From: Amycolatopsis jejuensis
Lineage (GTDB): Bacteria > Actinomycetota > Actinomycetes > Mycobacteriales > Pseudonocardiaceae
Assembly: GCF_000717335.1 (NCBI RefSeq)
Contig: NZ_JNYZ01000014.1
Coordinates: 1 to 64,000 of the forward strand
Direction of reading: 5' to 3'
Length of the DNA stretch: 64,000 bases
The notes beneath the pieces are model-generated. The model had not been told where the DNA came from, made no database searches, and saw only the letters and a program-made list of their open reading frames with translations. Of this stretch, positions 26,751-35,852 are shown one piece after another. Every line of letters begins with the position of its first letter. Position 1 is the first letter of the stretch. Both the position numbers and the translations under genes were made by a program.

Positions 26751-26770
26751 GCAGCGAGAAAGAACCCGCC

Positions 26771-28213
26771 ATGACCGACACTTCCTCCCCGTCCGCGACC
26801 TCCGACAAACCGGACGCGCCGGCCGGGGCGATCACCGACTTCGGCATCGACACCACGTCGATGTCCACCGGCGAGGCGATCAAGGACTACTTCGCGCGGA
26901 TGAAGGACGGCCAGCTCGGCTCGATCCCCGCCGTGCTCGGCGTGATCGTGCTGGCGATCCTGTTCAGCGCGCTGTCTGCCGACTTCTTCACCCTGCGCAA
27001 CATCGCGAACCTGCTGGCGCAGGGCGCCGGGCAGACCATCATCGCGATGGGCATCGTGTTCGTGCTGCTGCTCGGTGAGATCGACCTGTCCGCCGGTACC
27101 GCGTCCGGCGTGTGCGCGTCGCTGATGGCGCTGCATTACGTCCACAATGGAAACCTGCTGGGCTCCATGGGCACCGGCGTGTTCATCACGTTCATCGCGG
27201 TGCTCGTGCTCGCGGTGGCGCTCGCGGTGCTGCAGCGGATCTGGGCCGGGGCGGCGATTTCGCTCGTCGGCATCGTGGTGATCCTGGTCGGCTCGCCGGT
27301 GAACGCGTGGGTCGAGATCCTCATCGCGATCTGCACCGGTACCGCGATCGGCTGCATCACCGGGTTCCTGGTGTCGAAGATCGGCATGCCGTCGTTCGTC
27401 GTCACGCTGGCGCTGTTCATCGTGTGGCAGGGCGTGATCCTGCAGTTCATCGGCGAGGGCGGCACGCTGCCGATCAGCACGAGCGACACGCTCAACGCGG
27501 TCGCCAACGGCAACCTGTCGGTGGCGGGCAGCTGGATCCTGTTCGTGGTCGCGGCGGGCGGGTACGCGCTTCTTGCGCTGGGCCAGCACTTCTCGCGGCA
27601 GCGGCGCGGGCTCGTGGTGCAGCCGACGCCGATCGTGCTGTTCAAGGTCGCCGCGGTCGCGGTGCTGTCGGCGATCGCGACGTACCTGCTCACGGTCAAC
27701 CGCTCGTCGAATACTCTCGTGGTGATCGAAGGCGTGCCGTACGTGGTGCCGATCGTGCTGGTGCTGCTGGTCGCGGGCACGTACGTGCTCAACCGCACGC
27801 GCTACGGGCGGCACCTGTACGCGGTGGGCGGCAACAAGGAGGCCGCGCGGCGGGCCGGGATCAACGTGCCGAAGCTGCGGACGAGCGTGTTCGTGATCTG
27901 CTCGTCCTTCGCGGCGATCGGCGCGATCGTGTACTCGTCGAAGATCGGCGCGGTCAACCCGCAGGCCGGTGGCCTCAACACGCTGCTGTTCGCGGTCGGC
28001 GCCGCGGTCATCGGCGGTACGTCGCTGTTCGGCGGCAAGGGCCGGATCATCGACGCGGTCATCGGTGGTGCGGTGCTGGCGATCGTGAACAACGGGCTCG
28101 GCCTGCTGCAGCAGAAGCCCGCGGTGGTCAACATCGTCACCGGCCTGGTGCTGATGCTGGCCGCGACGGTCGACGCGTTGTCGCGACGGCGGGCTGAGGC
28201 ATCGGCCCGCTGA
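26771..28213 (+). CDS. xylH: Sugar ABC transporter permease (xylose-type)
   Basis: 480 residues, about ten membrane spans, BPD_transp_2 family. A hydrophilic N-tail (to about 50) precedes the first span; GEIDLSAGTASG is the conserved permease motif. The middle region is longer than in ribose permeases, as in XylH. ATG 26771 is preferred; the GTG at 26747 overlapping the xylG stop is an alternative. Forms the channel with XylG. Confidence 0.86.
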   Translation: MTDTSSPSATSDKPDAPAGAITDFGIDTTSMSTGEAIKDYFARMKDGQLGSIPAVLGVIVLAILFSALSADFFTLRNIANLLAQGAGQTIIAMGIVFVLLLGEIDLSAGTASGVCASLMALHYVHNGNLLGSMGTGVFITFIAVLVLAVALAVLQRIWAGAAISLVGIVVILVGSPVNAWVEILIAICTGTAIGCITGFLVSKIGMPSFVVTLALFIVWQGVILQFIGEGGTLPISTSDTLNAVANGNLSVAGSWILFVVAAGGYALLALGQHFSRQRRGLVVQPTPIVLFKVAAVAVLSAIATYLLTVNRSSNTLVVIEGVPYVVPIVLVLLVAGTYVLNRTRYGRHLYAVGGNKEAARRAGINVPKLRTSVFVICSSFAAIGAIVYSSKIGAVNPQAGGLNTLLFAVGAAVIGGTSLFGGKGRIIDAVIGGAVLAIVNNGLGLLQQKPAVVNIVTGLVLMLAATVDALSRRRAEASAR

Positions 28214-28235
28214 GGGCGGATGGGAAGATGACCCG

Positions 28236-29405
28236 GTGAGCAGCTCGCCCGTTGCCCGCCCGGACGAGGTGCGCAGGCACAACCGCACCACTCTGCTGCG
28301 CCTGCTGCACGTCGGCGGGCCCAGCACCAGGGCGGCACTGGCCACCGAGCTGGGGCTGAACCGGAGCACCATCAAGACGCTGGTCGACGGGCTTGCCCAA
28401 GCCGGTGTCGTCGAGGAGAAGGTGCCGCGGCCGGGGCGGGGGGCGGGCCGCCCCTCGCTGCTGGTCCTGCCGCAGCCGCACGCGGCGGTCGTGCTCGCGG
28501 TCGACCTGCAGGTCGAGCACGTCGCGATCGCACTGGTCGGGCTGGGCGGCCAGATCCTCGGCCGCAACAGCTGGAACCTGCACTCCCGGACCCGGACGCC
28601 CGACGAGGTCATCACGCACGTCATCGAGTCGGCCCGGATGCTGGCCGGTGACCTCGGGGTCGAGCCGGTGGCGGCGGGGGTGTCGGTGCCGGGGGTCGTG
28701 CGGCGGGCGGACGGGCTGGTGCACGAGGCACCCAACCTCCGGTGGACGGATGTCGCACTCGGGGACCGGCTCACGGCGGTGCTGCGGGTACCCATTCTGG
28801 TCGGCAATGATGCCGAGCTGGGGGCGGTCGCGGAGCATCTGCGGGGAGCGGCCCGGGGATCGTCGGATGCGGTTTACGTGTCGGCGGATGTCGGCGTGGG
28901 GGGCGGGGTGATTGCGGAGGGGTCCTCGCTGCGCGGGGGAGCGGGGTACGTCGGGGAGATCGGGCACATGGTGATCCGGCCCGGCGGACGGCCCTGTTAC
29001 TGCGGGAGCAGCGGATGCTGGGAGACGGAAATCGGCGAGGCTGCGCTGTGCCGCGCGCTGGGGCTGCCGGAGGACACGCCGCGCGGGGCGATTCTCGTGG
29101 AACTGCGTGAGCTGGGGCGGGATCCTGCTGCGGCGCTCGCTCGGTTGGGGGAGTTTTCGGAGTGGCTCACGCTGGGGTTGGTGAATGTGGTCAACCTGCT
29201 GGGCCCGCAGCTGGTGGTGCTGGGGGATCTGCTGACGGTGCTGCCGGAGTCGGTGGTGCATTCGGTGGGGGAGGAAGTCCGGCGGAGGAGCCTGGTTTCG
29301 CGGGCGGTCGGGGGGACGCGGATCGTGAGCTCGGCGCTGGGGGCGGATGTGAAGCTTTTGGGGGCGGCTGAGGTGGCTTTCGAGGTGGTGCTGGATACGG
29401 TGTGA
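28236..29405 (+). CDS. ROK-family transcriptional regulator
   Basis: 389 residues. N-terminal MarR-like helix-turn-helix (STRAALATELGLNRSTIKTLVDGL, about 29-53), then the ROK kinase-like fold with the zinc motif CYCGSSGCWE (about 251-260). Transcriptional ROK proteins of this type (XylR/NagC-like) sense sugars. Twenty-two bp after xylH, so probably part of the operon and its repressor; the palindrome at 24666-24688 is its candidate site. Confidence 0.87.
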   Translation: MSSSPVARPDEVRRHNRTTLLRLLHVGGPSTRAALATELGLNRSTIKTLVDGLAQAGVVEEKVPRPGRGAGRPSLLVLPQPHAAVVLAVDLQVEHVAIALVGLGGQILGRNSWNLHSRTRTPDEVITHVIESARMLAGDLGVEPVAAGVSVPGVVRRADGLVHEAPNLRWTDVALGDRLTAVLRVPILVGNDAELGAVAEHLRGAARGSSDAVYVSADVGVGGGVIAEGSSLRGGAGYVGEIGHMVIRPGGRPCYCGSSGCWETEIGEAALCRALGLPEDTPRGAILVELRELGRDPAAALARLGEFSEWLTLGLVNVVNLLGPQLVVLGDLLTVLPESVVHSVGEEVRRRSLVSRAVGGTRIVSSALGADVKLLGAAEVAFEVVLDTV

Positions 29406-29458
29406 TCCGGTGGGTGCGTGGCCGGTGGGGCACCCCGAAGCTGGATTGTGACTACGTG

Positions 29459-29507
29459 CGGAGGGTGCTTGTCAAGGCGGGAAAGATGCCTTGACAAGCA
29501 CCCTCCG
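29459..29507. terminator. Perfect 20-bp-stem hairpin after the ROK gene
   Basis: Arms 29459-29478 and 29488-29507 are exact complements (core GTGCTTGTCAAGGC) around a 9-nt loop. Fifty bp past the ROK stop, so the operon terminator. Confidence 0.75.
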
Positions 29508-29601
29508 CCCGTGTTTCTGGCTTCGTATCGGGGTGCAGGGCGCGGGCTGGGTGCCCGGTCTCGTGGGGTTCGTGCGTGCGGCCTGGGTGGTGGGGGAAGG
29601 G

Positions 29602-29683
29602 CCGTGAAGGGAACCATCACGGAATCAGATTCCCTCATGGTTCCCTTCACGGACTCGTGTTTCGTGAAGGGAACCCTTCGCGG
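29602..29683. repeat. Dispersed palindrome, copy B, with secondary hairpin
   Basis: Main palindrome 29602-29653 with the same CCCTCATGG variant arm as copy A, followed by a second hairpin (CGTGAAGGG / CCCTTCGCG, about 29663-29683) and then GGACTTCGGCT, also shared with copy A. Lies between convergent genes. Confidence 0.85.
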
Positions 29684-29929
29684 ACTTCGGCTGCGCCCTT
29701 TGGGGCGCCTGCCTGCGGCAGAGGCCTGTCTACGGGGACCGCTCCGGGGCGGCCGCTCACGGCAGCGGTTGCCTGCCCGTGACTTGGTCTGACCCCGGGC
29801 CTAGCCCTTGATCCCGGCGTGGCTCCCTGAACGTGGCCTGGCTTCACGGCTGGATGCCGCCACGGACCCGCGCCGGGGCTTGGTTGCAGGCGGTGGTTCC
29901 GTTCTCTGAGCCCGGGCGGCCGCACATCC

Positions 29930-30200
29930 CGGCCTGGCCTCATCACCCCGGCTTGGCCTCCTGACCCCAGCTTGGCCCCTGAGCCCGGCTCGGCCGCACA
30001 TCGCGGCTTAGCCCCGCTGACCTCGGCCTGGCCCGTCGACCTCGGCCTGGCCCGCTGACCCCGGCCTGGCCCGTCGACCCTCGGCTCCTGGCTTGGCCCG
30101 TCGACCCCGGCTCGGTCTCGCGTCCGGGCCTGGTCCGCTAGTCCCGGCCTGGCCCCTGGCTCCGGCCTGGTCCCGCCAACCGGGCCTGACCCGGCCAACC
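29930..30200. repeat. Degenerate ~19-bp tandem repeat
   Basis: Unit type CCCCGGCCTGGCCCGTCGA, best conserved at 30020-30080 and decaying to both sides. All frames are open through it. Confidence 0.7.
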
Positions 30201-30222
30201 CCTCCGAAACCCCCGCAAATAG

Positions 30223-30260
30223 CCGGAGGCGGCAAGCGCCAAATGCGCTGCCGCCTCCGG
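30223..30260 (-). terminator. Terminator of the DUF7455 gene
   Basis: Hairpin with arms CCGGAGGCGGCA-GCGC and complement, one bulged base, 5-nt loop. Seventeen bp past the stop on the minus strand. Confidence 0.65.
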
Positions 30261-30277
30261 GACTGATGGTGGGTGGG

Positions 30278-30457
30278 CTACTTCTGGATCTCCGCGGCCA
30301 GTTCCTTGAGCTTGGCCTCGTGTTCGCGGGCGTGGTGCCCGCAGAAGAGGAGCTCGCCTCCGGAGTTGAGGACGGCGCGTACCTGTGCTGCTGCTCCGCA
30401 CCGGTCACAACGGTCGGCGGCGGTCAGTTCGGGGCGGGTGAGCGTGGGTGATGTCAT
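30278..30457 (-). CDS. DUF7455 family small zinc-ribbon-like protein
   Basis: 59 residues starting MTSPTLTRPELTAADRCDRC. Conserved CDRCGAAAQV pair and LLFCGHHAREHE segment (Cys2-Cys/His) suggest a bound zinc; charged helical C-terminus ending EIQK. A strong GGAGGGAG precedes the ATG. Widespread in actinobacteria, function unknown. Confidence 0.85.
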   Translation of the reverse strand: MTSPTLTRPELTAADRCDRCGAAAQVRAVLNSGGELLFCGHHAREHEAKLKELAAEIQK

Positions 30458-30684
30458 GGGGGTCTCCCTCCGTCCCGGTACCGGTTGCCCGGTACCTCGA
30501 TCCAGCTACGCCCACTTCGGTGGTGATGCCGTCGGCGGGATGCTTCCGGCTCCGCTGTGTCGTGCTTCCACTCTTGCAGACGTTCGGCGGCCCGCAAGTG
30601 TTCCCGCGCCGGTGGGAGGTGCGTCACGCCGAATTAGCCCGGTTGCCGCAGCCGTGTCTCACCCCGTAGGACCAGACCACCCGC
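30458..30684. other. Divergent promoter region, DUF7455 / exporter
   Basis: 227 bp without a gene. Minus-strand part holds the DUF7455 ribosome binding site. No clear -35/-10 pair was identified. Confidence 0.35.
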
Positions 30685-31593
30685 GTGCGAGCGTTTTCCG
30701 TGGTCAGGCACTATGCGGGGGTGGGCTCTGCACTCTCCGGGAAACGCTTCGGCGCCATTCCGGCTCCGGTCTTGTTCGTTCTCAGCGGAATTTCCATGTA
30801 TGCCGGTGCGGCCATCGCAGTCGACCTTTTCGGGCACGCCAGTCCGTCCGGGGTTGCGTGGTTGCGATGTCTCGGGGCGGCGGTCGTCCTGCTGCTGTGG
30901 CGGCGGCCTCCGCGGGCGGCATGGCGCGGGAAGCGGCTGCTGCTCGCGGGCACTTTCGGCGTCGTCACCGCCGGGATGAACGTGGTCTTCTACGAGGCGA
31001 TCGCGCGGCTGCCGCTGGGGACCGTCGTCGCGCTGGAGTTCGCCGGGCCCGTCGTCGTGGCGGCGATCGGGTCGCGGACCCGGCGGGACCTGATCGCGCT
31101 CGTGCTGGTGGCCGCGGGGGTGGTCGCGATTGCCGACGTCCGGCTGGCCGGCAGCCCCCTCGGCGTCGTGTTCGCGCTGGCCGCGGCGGCTGCCTGGGCG
31201 GGGTACATCGTGCTCGGCAAGCGGGTCGCGATCGGCGGTGACGGTCTCGATTCGCTTGCGGTCGGGTTCGTCGTGGCGACCGTCGTGCTGTCGCCGCTCG
31301 TCCTCGGTACGGCGCAAGTGTGGTCTTCGCCACGTATGTTGCTTCTTGGCATCGGAGTAGGCGTGCTGTCCACCGTCGTGCCGTATGCGCTCGACCAGGT
31401 GGTCCTGCGCCGGCTGGGCCAGGCGCGGTTCGCGGTCCTGCTCGCCCTCCTGCCGGTGACCGCGACCGTCGTCGGCTTCCTGGTGCTGGCGCAGGTACCG
31501 AGCATCGTCGAGGCCGTTGGGACGCTCGGCGTGGTTGCCGGGGTGGCGTTGCGCAGCCGGGACGACGGCCCGGTGCCCGAACCGCCCGGCTGA
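30685..31593 (+). CDS. EamA/RhtA-type exporter (DMT superfamily)
   Basis: 302 residues, ten predicted spans forming two EamA repeats. Internal motifs (NVVFYEAIARLPLGTVVALEF, and in repeat two VLSTVVPYALDQVVLRRLG) match the RhtA threonine/homoserine exporter group. GTG 30685; GTG 30721 is a possible alternative. Lies 58 bp before the glutamine-synthetase-like gene in the same direction. Substrate inferred only at family level. Confidence 0.83.
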   Translation: MRAFSVVRHYAGVGSALSGKRFGAIPAPVLFVLSGISMYAGAAIAVDLFGHASPSGVAWLRCLGAAVVLLLWRRPPRAAWRGKRLLLAGTFGVVTAGMNVVFYEAIARLPLGTVVALEFAGPVVVAAIGSRTRRDLIALVLVAAGVVAIADVRLAGSPLGVVFALAAAAAWAGYIVLGKRVAIGGDGLDSLAVGFVVATVVLSPLVLGTAQVWSSPRMLLLGIGVGVLSTVVPYALDQVVLRRLGQARFAVLLALLPVTATVVGFLVLAQVPSIVEAVGTLGVVAGVALRSRDDGPVPEPPG

Positions 31594-31651
31594 ACGGATG
31601 GCCCGCGGCGCCTCGTCCCGCGATACTGATCCGGAGCCCGAGGAGGTTGCC

Positions 31652-33004
31652 ATGACCAAGGCGGCGTCGGCGGCGGCGAAGGATCTGGCTGCGGCGGGGG
31701 TCGGGGGCGTCCACCTGGCCTGGGCGGACAACAACGGCATCCCGCGCTCGCGCGTGGTCCCGGTCGGCGGGCTGGCCGACGCGGCCGTCCGCGGCGTGGG
31801 CGCGACCTCCCTCTTCGCCGTCTTCGACAGCCACGACGCGATCACCTTCAGCCATCCCGGTCTCGGCACTCCGTCCGGCGACATCCGGCTCGTGCCCGTC
31901 ATCGACCGGCTGCGGCGGCTCGCCGGGCAGCCCGCGCTGGCCTGGGCACCGGTGCACCAGCTGGCCGCGGACGGGTCGCCATGGCCGTACTGCCAGCGTT
32001 CCGTGCTGGAACGCCAGGTTGCCGAGGCGACCCAGCGGGGGCTGGAGTTCCGGGCCGGGTACGAGCTCGAGTTCACCGTCACCCCGGCCGGGAGCGAGGA
32101 CGTCGTGGCCGCGCCCGGGCATCGCGGACCGGCGTACAGCCCGCATGCGCTGGTCGGTCTCGACGGGTTCGTCGGCGCACTGCTGCACGACTTCGCCGCC
32201 AACGGTCTCCAGATCGGCCAGCTGCACGCGGAATACGGCGTGGCACAGCTGGAACTTTCGCTGGCGGCCACCGATCCGGTGTCCGCGGCCGACGACCAGC
32301 TGCTCGCCCGCCAGACCATCCACGCGGCCGCGCACACGCACGGGCTTGCGGTGAGTTTCGCACCACTCGTCGGCCTCGGCACCGCCGGGAATGGCTGGCA
32401 CCTGCACACTTCGGTACGTCGCAAGGGCCGAAACCTCTTGTCCGGCAACGGGGTTCCGGCCGACGAAGGGGCGAGCTACCTCGGCGGCCTGCTCCGGGAC
32501 CTGCCTGCGCTGACCGCGATCACGGCGCCGAGCGTGCCGTCCACGATGCGGTTGCGGCCGGGGTTCTTCGCCGGTGCCTACGCGTTTTGGGGCGTGGAGA
32601 ACCGCGAGGCGCCGCTGCGGTACGTCCCGGGGTCGGCGCTGCTCGGTGCCGACCACGCGAATGTCGAGCTGAAAACGTCGGACGCGTCGGCCAATCCGTA
32701 TCTCGCCATGGCGGTCGTGCTCGCGGCCGGGATGGCCGGGATCGAGGACGCGGTGGTGCCACCGGACCCGATCGCGGAGGACCCGGGCGGCTGGAGCGAG
32801 GGGGAACGTGACACGCGGGGCGTGCTGCGGCTGCCGTCGAGTCCGTCCGAACAGGACAGTGCGCTGCTGGCGAATTCGCGCGTGGCCGGGGTTTTGGGGA
32901 ACGAGCTGCTCGGCGCGTTCCGTGCGGTGCGTGCCTCGGACGCGGCGTGGGCCGCCGAACGGGCGCCCGAGGAGATCGTGGCGGCACACCTGTGGCGGTA
33001 CTGA
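31652..33004 (+). CDS. Glutamine-synthetase-family ligase
   Basis: 450 residues with an intact catalytic domain: GYELEFTV and HAEYGVAQLELSL metal glutamates, GNGWHLHTS histidine motif, SVPSTMRLRPG and NREAPLR phosphate/ATP arginines. The N-terminus is short and the adenylylation-loop tyrosine motif of GlnA is not evident, so it is more likely a gamma-glutamyl-amine/amino-acid ligase type (GlnA3/GlnA4/PuuA-like) than the housekeeping enzyme. AGGAGG before the ATG. Overlaps the next gene by 13 bp. Confidence 0.85.
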   Translation: MTKAASAAAKDLAAAGVGGVHLAWADNNGIPRSRVVPVGGLADAAVRGVGATSLFAVFDSHDAITFSHPGLGTPSGDIRLVPVIDRLRRLAGQPALAWAPVHQLAADGSPWPYCQRSVLERQVAEATQRGLEFRAGYELEFTVTPAGSEDVVAAPGHRGPAYSPHALVGLDGFVGALLHDFAANGLQIGQLHAEYGVAQLELSLAATDPVSAADDQLLARQTIHAAAHTHGLAVSFAPLVGLGTAGNGWHLHTSVRRKGRNLLSGNGVPADEGASYLGGLLRDLPALTAITAPSVPSTMRLRPGFFAGAYAFWGVENREAPLRYVPGSALLGADHANVELKTSDASANPYLAMAVVLAAGMAGIEDAVVPPDPIAEDPGGWSEGERDTRGVLRLPSSPSEQDSALLANSRVAGVLGNELLGAFRAVRASDAAWAAERAPEEIVAAHLWRY

Positions 33005-33735
33005 ACACCGGCTTGTCCGACGTCCATTGGCTGCCCGGCGGTGCCCGGCTGGTGGCCGAGGCGCGGGCGGAACTTCCGCAGAAGGACGGTCTCGCTGCGG
33101 CGTTCTGTGCATTGGCGGTGTTACGGGCGGCCGGAATCGCGGTGGCCGACCAGGACGAGGTCGCGAAGGCTGCCGGCACAGTCCGCGCGCCCGACGTCCC
33201 GCCAAGGGGTGCGTTGTCCCGCAACGACTTCCGCCTCGAACTGCCGTACGACGCGGCAACCGCAGGCACGTCGGCGGCGGGGCTCGCGCAGGCGATCCGG
33301 ACGTTGTCCGGCGGCAGGCTGGCGGTGGTCCCGGCGCGGGGAGACTGGCGGCCCGAGACGGTCTCGGACCTCTTGCTCGGCCTGTGGGAGCTGCCGCGCG
33401 TGGCGGTGCTGGCGCGGGTCGACCCGGCGGAGCTGGGCTCGCCGGACACCCCGGAACGTGCCTTGCTGGACTACCTCGACACCGGCATCCCTCCCTTGTG
33501 GACGAACCGGTGGCGCCCGCCCGCGCCGCACCACGTGCTGATCGCCGGGGTGCGGCTGGGTGCGGCGGGGACCCTGCTGTCCATTGTGGACACCTACCGC
33601 GAGCTGGGTGACGACGGCGTGCACGACCAGCCGGTGGAATGGGTGGCCGCCGGGCTGGAGTCGGTGCTGCTGGTGGCGGACGCCGAAGTCGGCCCGGTGC
33701 TGGCGCAGGCGGTCAGGTACGCTGGTCTGCAGTAG
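32992..33735 (+). CDS. DUF6885-like protein linked to the GS-like gene
   Basis: 247 residues from GTG 32992, overlapping the preceding stop. It reads as alpha/beta protein (VHWLPGGARLVAEARAELPQ, GLAAAFCALAVLRAAG with a single cysteine, and a conserved HDQPVEWVAAGLESVLLV end). A papain-like or transglutaminase-like fold is possible, since an early Cys and a late His-Asp pair are present, but this is speculative. Coupled translation suggests it works with the ligase. Its last 23 bp overlap the convergent permease gene. Confidence 0.6.
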   Translation: MAVLNTGLSDVHWLPGGARLVAEARAELPQKDGLAAAFCALAVLRAAGIAVADQDEVAKAAGTVRAPDVPPRGALSRNDFRLELPYDAATAGTSAAGLAQAIRTLSGGRLAVVPARGDWRPETVSDLLLGLWELPRVAVLARVDPAELGSPDTPERALLDYLDTGIPPLWTNRWRPPAPHHVLIAGVRLGAAGTLLSIVDTYRELGDDGVHDQPVEWVAAGLESVLLVADAEVGPVLAQAVRYAGLQ

Positions 33736-35161
33736 CGAAACGAGAATGCTTGCGGCCGTAGAGGAAATAGATCAGCAACCCCACGGCCAGCCATGCGGCG
33801 AAGCGGAGCCAGGTGAGCACGTCCAGGTTCAGCATCAGGTAGAAGCACGCCGCCGCGGCGATGATCGGCACGATCGGCGAGAACGGCACGGTGAACGGGC
33901 GCTGCAGGTCCGGACGGCGTCGGCGCAGCACCGGAACCGCCACCGCGACGATGATCATCGCCGACAGCGCGCCGATGCTGACCATGTCGGCCAGCGCCGA
34001 AATCGGGACGAACGCCGCGAGCGCGGCGATCAGGACGGCACCGCCGATGGTCATCCGGTGCGGCGTGCCCCATCGTGGGTGCACGGTGCCGATTGCCTTG
34101 GGCAGCAAGCCATCCCGGCCCATCGCGAAGCCGATCCGGCCGATCGTCACCAGCTCGACCATCATCACCGACGTCAGGCCGGTGACTGCGCCGAGCGAAA
34201 TCAACGCGCCGACCCAGTGCTGGCCCACGCGGTCGAAAGCGTCGGCGAGCGGGGCGCCGGTGTCGATTTCGGTGTACGGGACCATCCCGGTGAGCACGAT
34301 CGACACGCCCAGGTACAACACCGCGCACACGGCCAGCGCACCGAGAATCCCGACGCGCAAGTCCTTGCGCGGGTTGATGGTTTCCTCGCCGAGGTTCGCG
34401 AGCGCTTCGAAACCGGTGTACGCGAAGAAAACCACGGCCGCCGCGGTGACCACCCCGGCGATGCCGTACACGGACTGCTCGAGCCCCAGCGCCGCCTGCA
34501 CCACGGGCTGGTGCAGCGCCGACGGGTTGTCCGCCGGCGGGCGCGCGGGCGGCACGAACGGCGTGAGGTTGGCGCCCTTCACGTAGAACACGCCCACCGC
34601 GAGGATCAGCACGCACACCGCGACCTTCACCAGCACCAGCACGTTCGTGAGCCACGCGGACTCCTTGATCCCCATCACCGCGACGACCGTCAGCACCGTG
34701 ATGATCAGCACCGCGCCGACGTTCACCGTCGCTTCTTCGCCGAACCACGCCGGGGAGAGCCCGAGCAGGTTGGCGAGGTACCCGGACCAGCTGCGGGACA
34801 CCACGGCGGCGCCGAGCGCGAACTCCAGCAGCAGGTCCCAGCCGATGATCCAGGCGAACAGCTCACCGAGCGTCGCGAAGGCGTACGTGTACGCGCTGCC
34901 CGCGGTCGGCACGCTCGACGCCAGCTCGGCGTAACAGAGCGCGGCGAGCCCGGCGACCACCGCGCCGATCACGAACGACAGCGTGACCGCCGGTCCGGCG
35001 TGCGTCTTCGCCTCGACCCCGGCGAGGGTGAAGATGCCGGTGCCGATGATGATGCCGACGCCGAACCCGACCAGGTCGCGTCCCCGGAGCCGCCGCTTCA
35101 GCTCGCCCGATTCCTGCCGCTTCAGGACCTCGTCGACGTCGAGAGTTCTCCGCTCACCCAT
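33713..35161 (-). CDS. Cationic amino acid transporter (APC superfamily)
   Basis: 482 residues, about 12-14 spans. TM1 motif GVGIIIGTGIFTLAG and the TAGSAYTYAFATLGE segment match the CAT/YfnA group, which imports basic or branched amino acids. ATG 35161 follows the response regulator stop by 37 bp on the same strand, so it may be co-transcribed with, and controlled by, the two-component system. Confidence 0.87.
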   Translation of the reverse strand: MGERRTLDVDEVLKRQESGELKRRLRGRDLVGFGVGIIIGTGIFTLAGVEAKTHAGPAVTLSFVIGAVVAGLAALCYAELASSVPTAGSAYTYAFATLGELFAWIIGWDLLLEFALGAAVVSRSWSGYLANLLGLSPAWFGEEATVNVGAVLIITVLTVVAVMGIKESAWLTNVLVLVKVAVCVLILAVGVFYVKGANLTPFVPPARPPADNPSALHQPVVQAALGLEQSVYGIAGVVTAAAVVFFAYTGFEALANLGEETINPRKDLRVGILGALAVCAVLYLGVSIVLTGMVPYTEIDTGAPLADAFDRVGQHWVGALISLGAVTGLTSVMMVELVTIGRIGFAMGRDGLLPKAIGTVHPRWGTPHRMTIGGAVLIAALAAFVPISALADMVSIGALSAMIIVAVAVPVLRRRRPDLQRPFTVPFSPIVPIIAAAACFYLMLNLDVLTWLRFAAWLAVGLLIYFLYGRKHSRFATADQRT

Positions 35162-35198
35162 GCGAGCACGTTAGAAGGTCACGGCCACCTGCGCAGGG

Positions 35199-35852
35199 TC
35201 AACCCGGTGGCTTGATGCCCTGGTCCTGGGCGAGGATGGCCGCTTGCACCCGCGAGCGCAGGTCGAGCTTGGCCAATACGCGCGAAACGTGCGTTTTCAC
35301 CGTGGTCTCGCCGATGTGCAAACGGGCACCGATTTCGGCATTCGAGGCACCGGCGCCGAGGCAGCCGAGCACCTCGCGCTCGCGTTCGGTGAGCTCGGCG
35401 AGCCCGGACGGCGCCGGCACCGGCTCGGCCGACGTCCGGGCGAACGCGCTGATCAGCCGTTTCGTGACCTGCGGCGCCAGGACCCCTTCACCGGCGGCGA
35501 CAAGCCGCACGGCCTCGATCAGCCGTGGTGCCTCGACCGACTTCAGCAGGAACCCGGCTGCTCCGGCACGCAGCGCGGCGTGCACGTACTCGTCGAGGTC
35601 GAACGTGGTGAGCACGAGGACCTCGGCCAGTCCCTCGGCGATCAGCGCCCGGGTGGCGGTGATCCCGTCGGTACCCGGCATGCGCACGTCCATCAGCACC
35701 ACGTCCGGCCGCAGCGCGCGGGCCTGGCGCAGCGCGATCTCGCCGTCGGCCGCCTCGCCGACCACCTCGATGCCCTCGGCGTTACCCAGAATCAGCACCA
35801 GCCCGGCGCGGATGGCGCCGTGGTCGTCGGCGACCAGTACCCGGATGGTCAT
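35199..35852 (-). CDS. NarL/LuxR-type response regulator
   Basis: 217 residues. Receiver domain with the phosphoacceptor in DVVLMDVRMPGTDG (Asp near 54) and a conserved Thr and Lys further on (LTTF, LLKS), then a C-terminal LuxR helix-turn-helix (LTEREREVLGCLGAGASNAEIG). The ATG overlaps the kinase stop by ATGA. Output activator of the kinase encoded upstream. Confidence 0.92.
   Translation of the reverse strand: MTIRVLVADDHGAIRAGLVLILGNAEGIEVVGEAADGEIALRQARALRPDVVLMDVRMPGTDGITATRALIAEGLAEVLVLTTFDLDEYVHAALRAGAAGFLLKSVEAPRLIEAVRLVAAGEGVLAPQVTKRLISAFARTSAEPVPAPSGLAELTEREREVLGCLGAGASNAEIGARLHIGETTVKTHVSRVLAKLDLRSRVQAAILAQDQGIKPPG

Larger units (their letters stand above)
29406..30277. other. 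0.87-kb repeat-rich gap between convergent genes
   Basis: Contains a 20-bp-stem terminator, dispersed palindrome copy B, a degenerate ~19-bp tandem repeat and the DUF7455 terminator, all listed separately. Gly/Pro/Arg-rich open frames are by-products; no gene is supported. Confidence 0.7.

Noticed and set aside
29647..30408. 253-codon minus-strand ORF in the ROK/DUF7455 gap
   Set aside because: Covers a 19-bp tandem repeat and then runs antisense-frame through the DUF7455 gene; composition is repeat-derived.
33560..35215. 551-codon plus-strand ORF opposite the cationic amino acid transporter
   Set aside because: High-GC antisense shadow: His/Arg/Asp-rich, no family features, while the minus strand encodes a clear 12-helix transporter.
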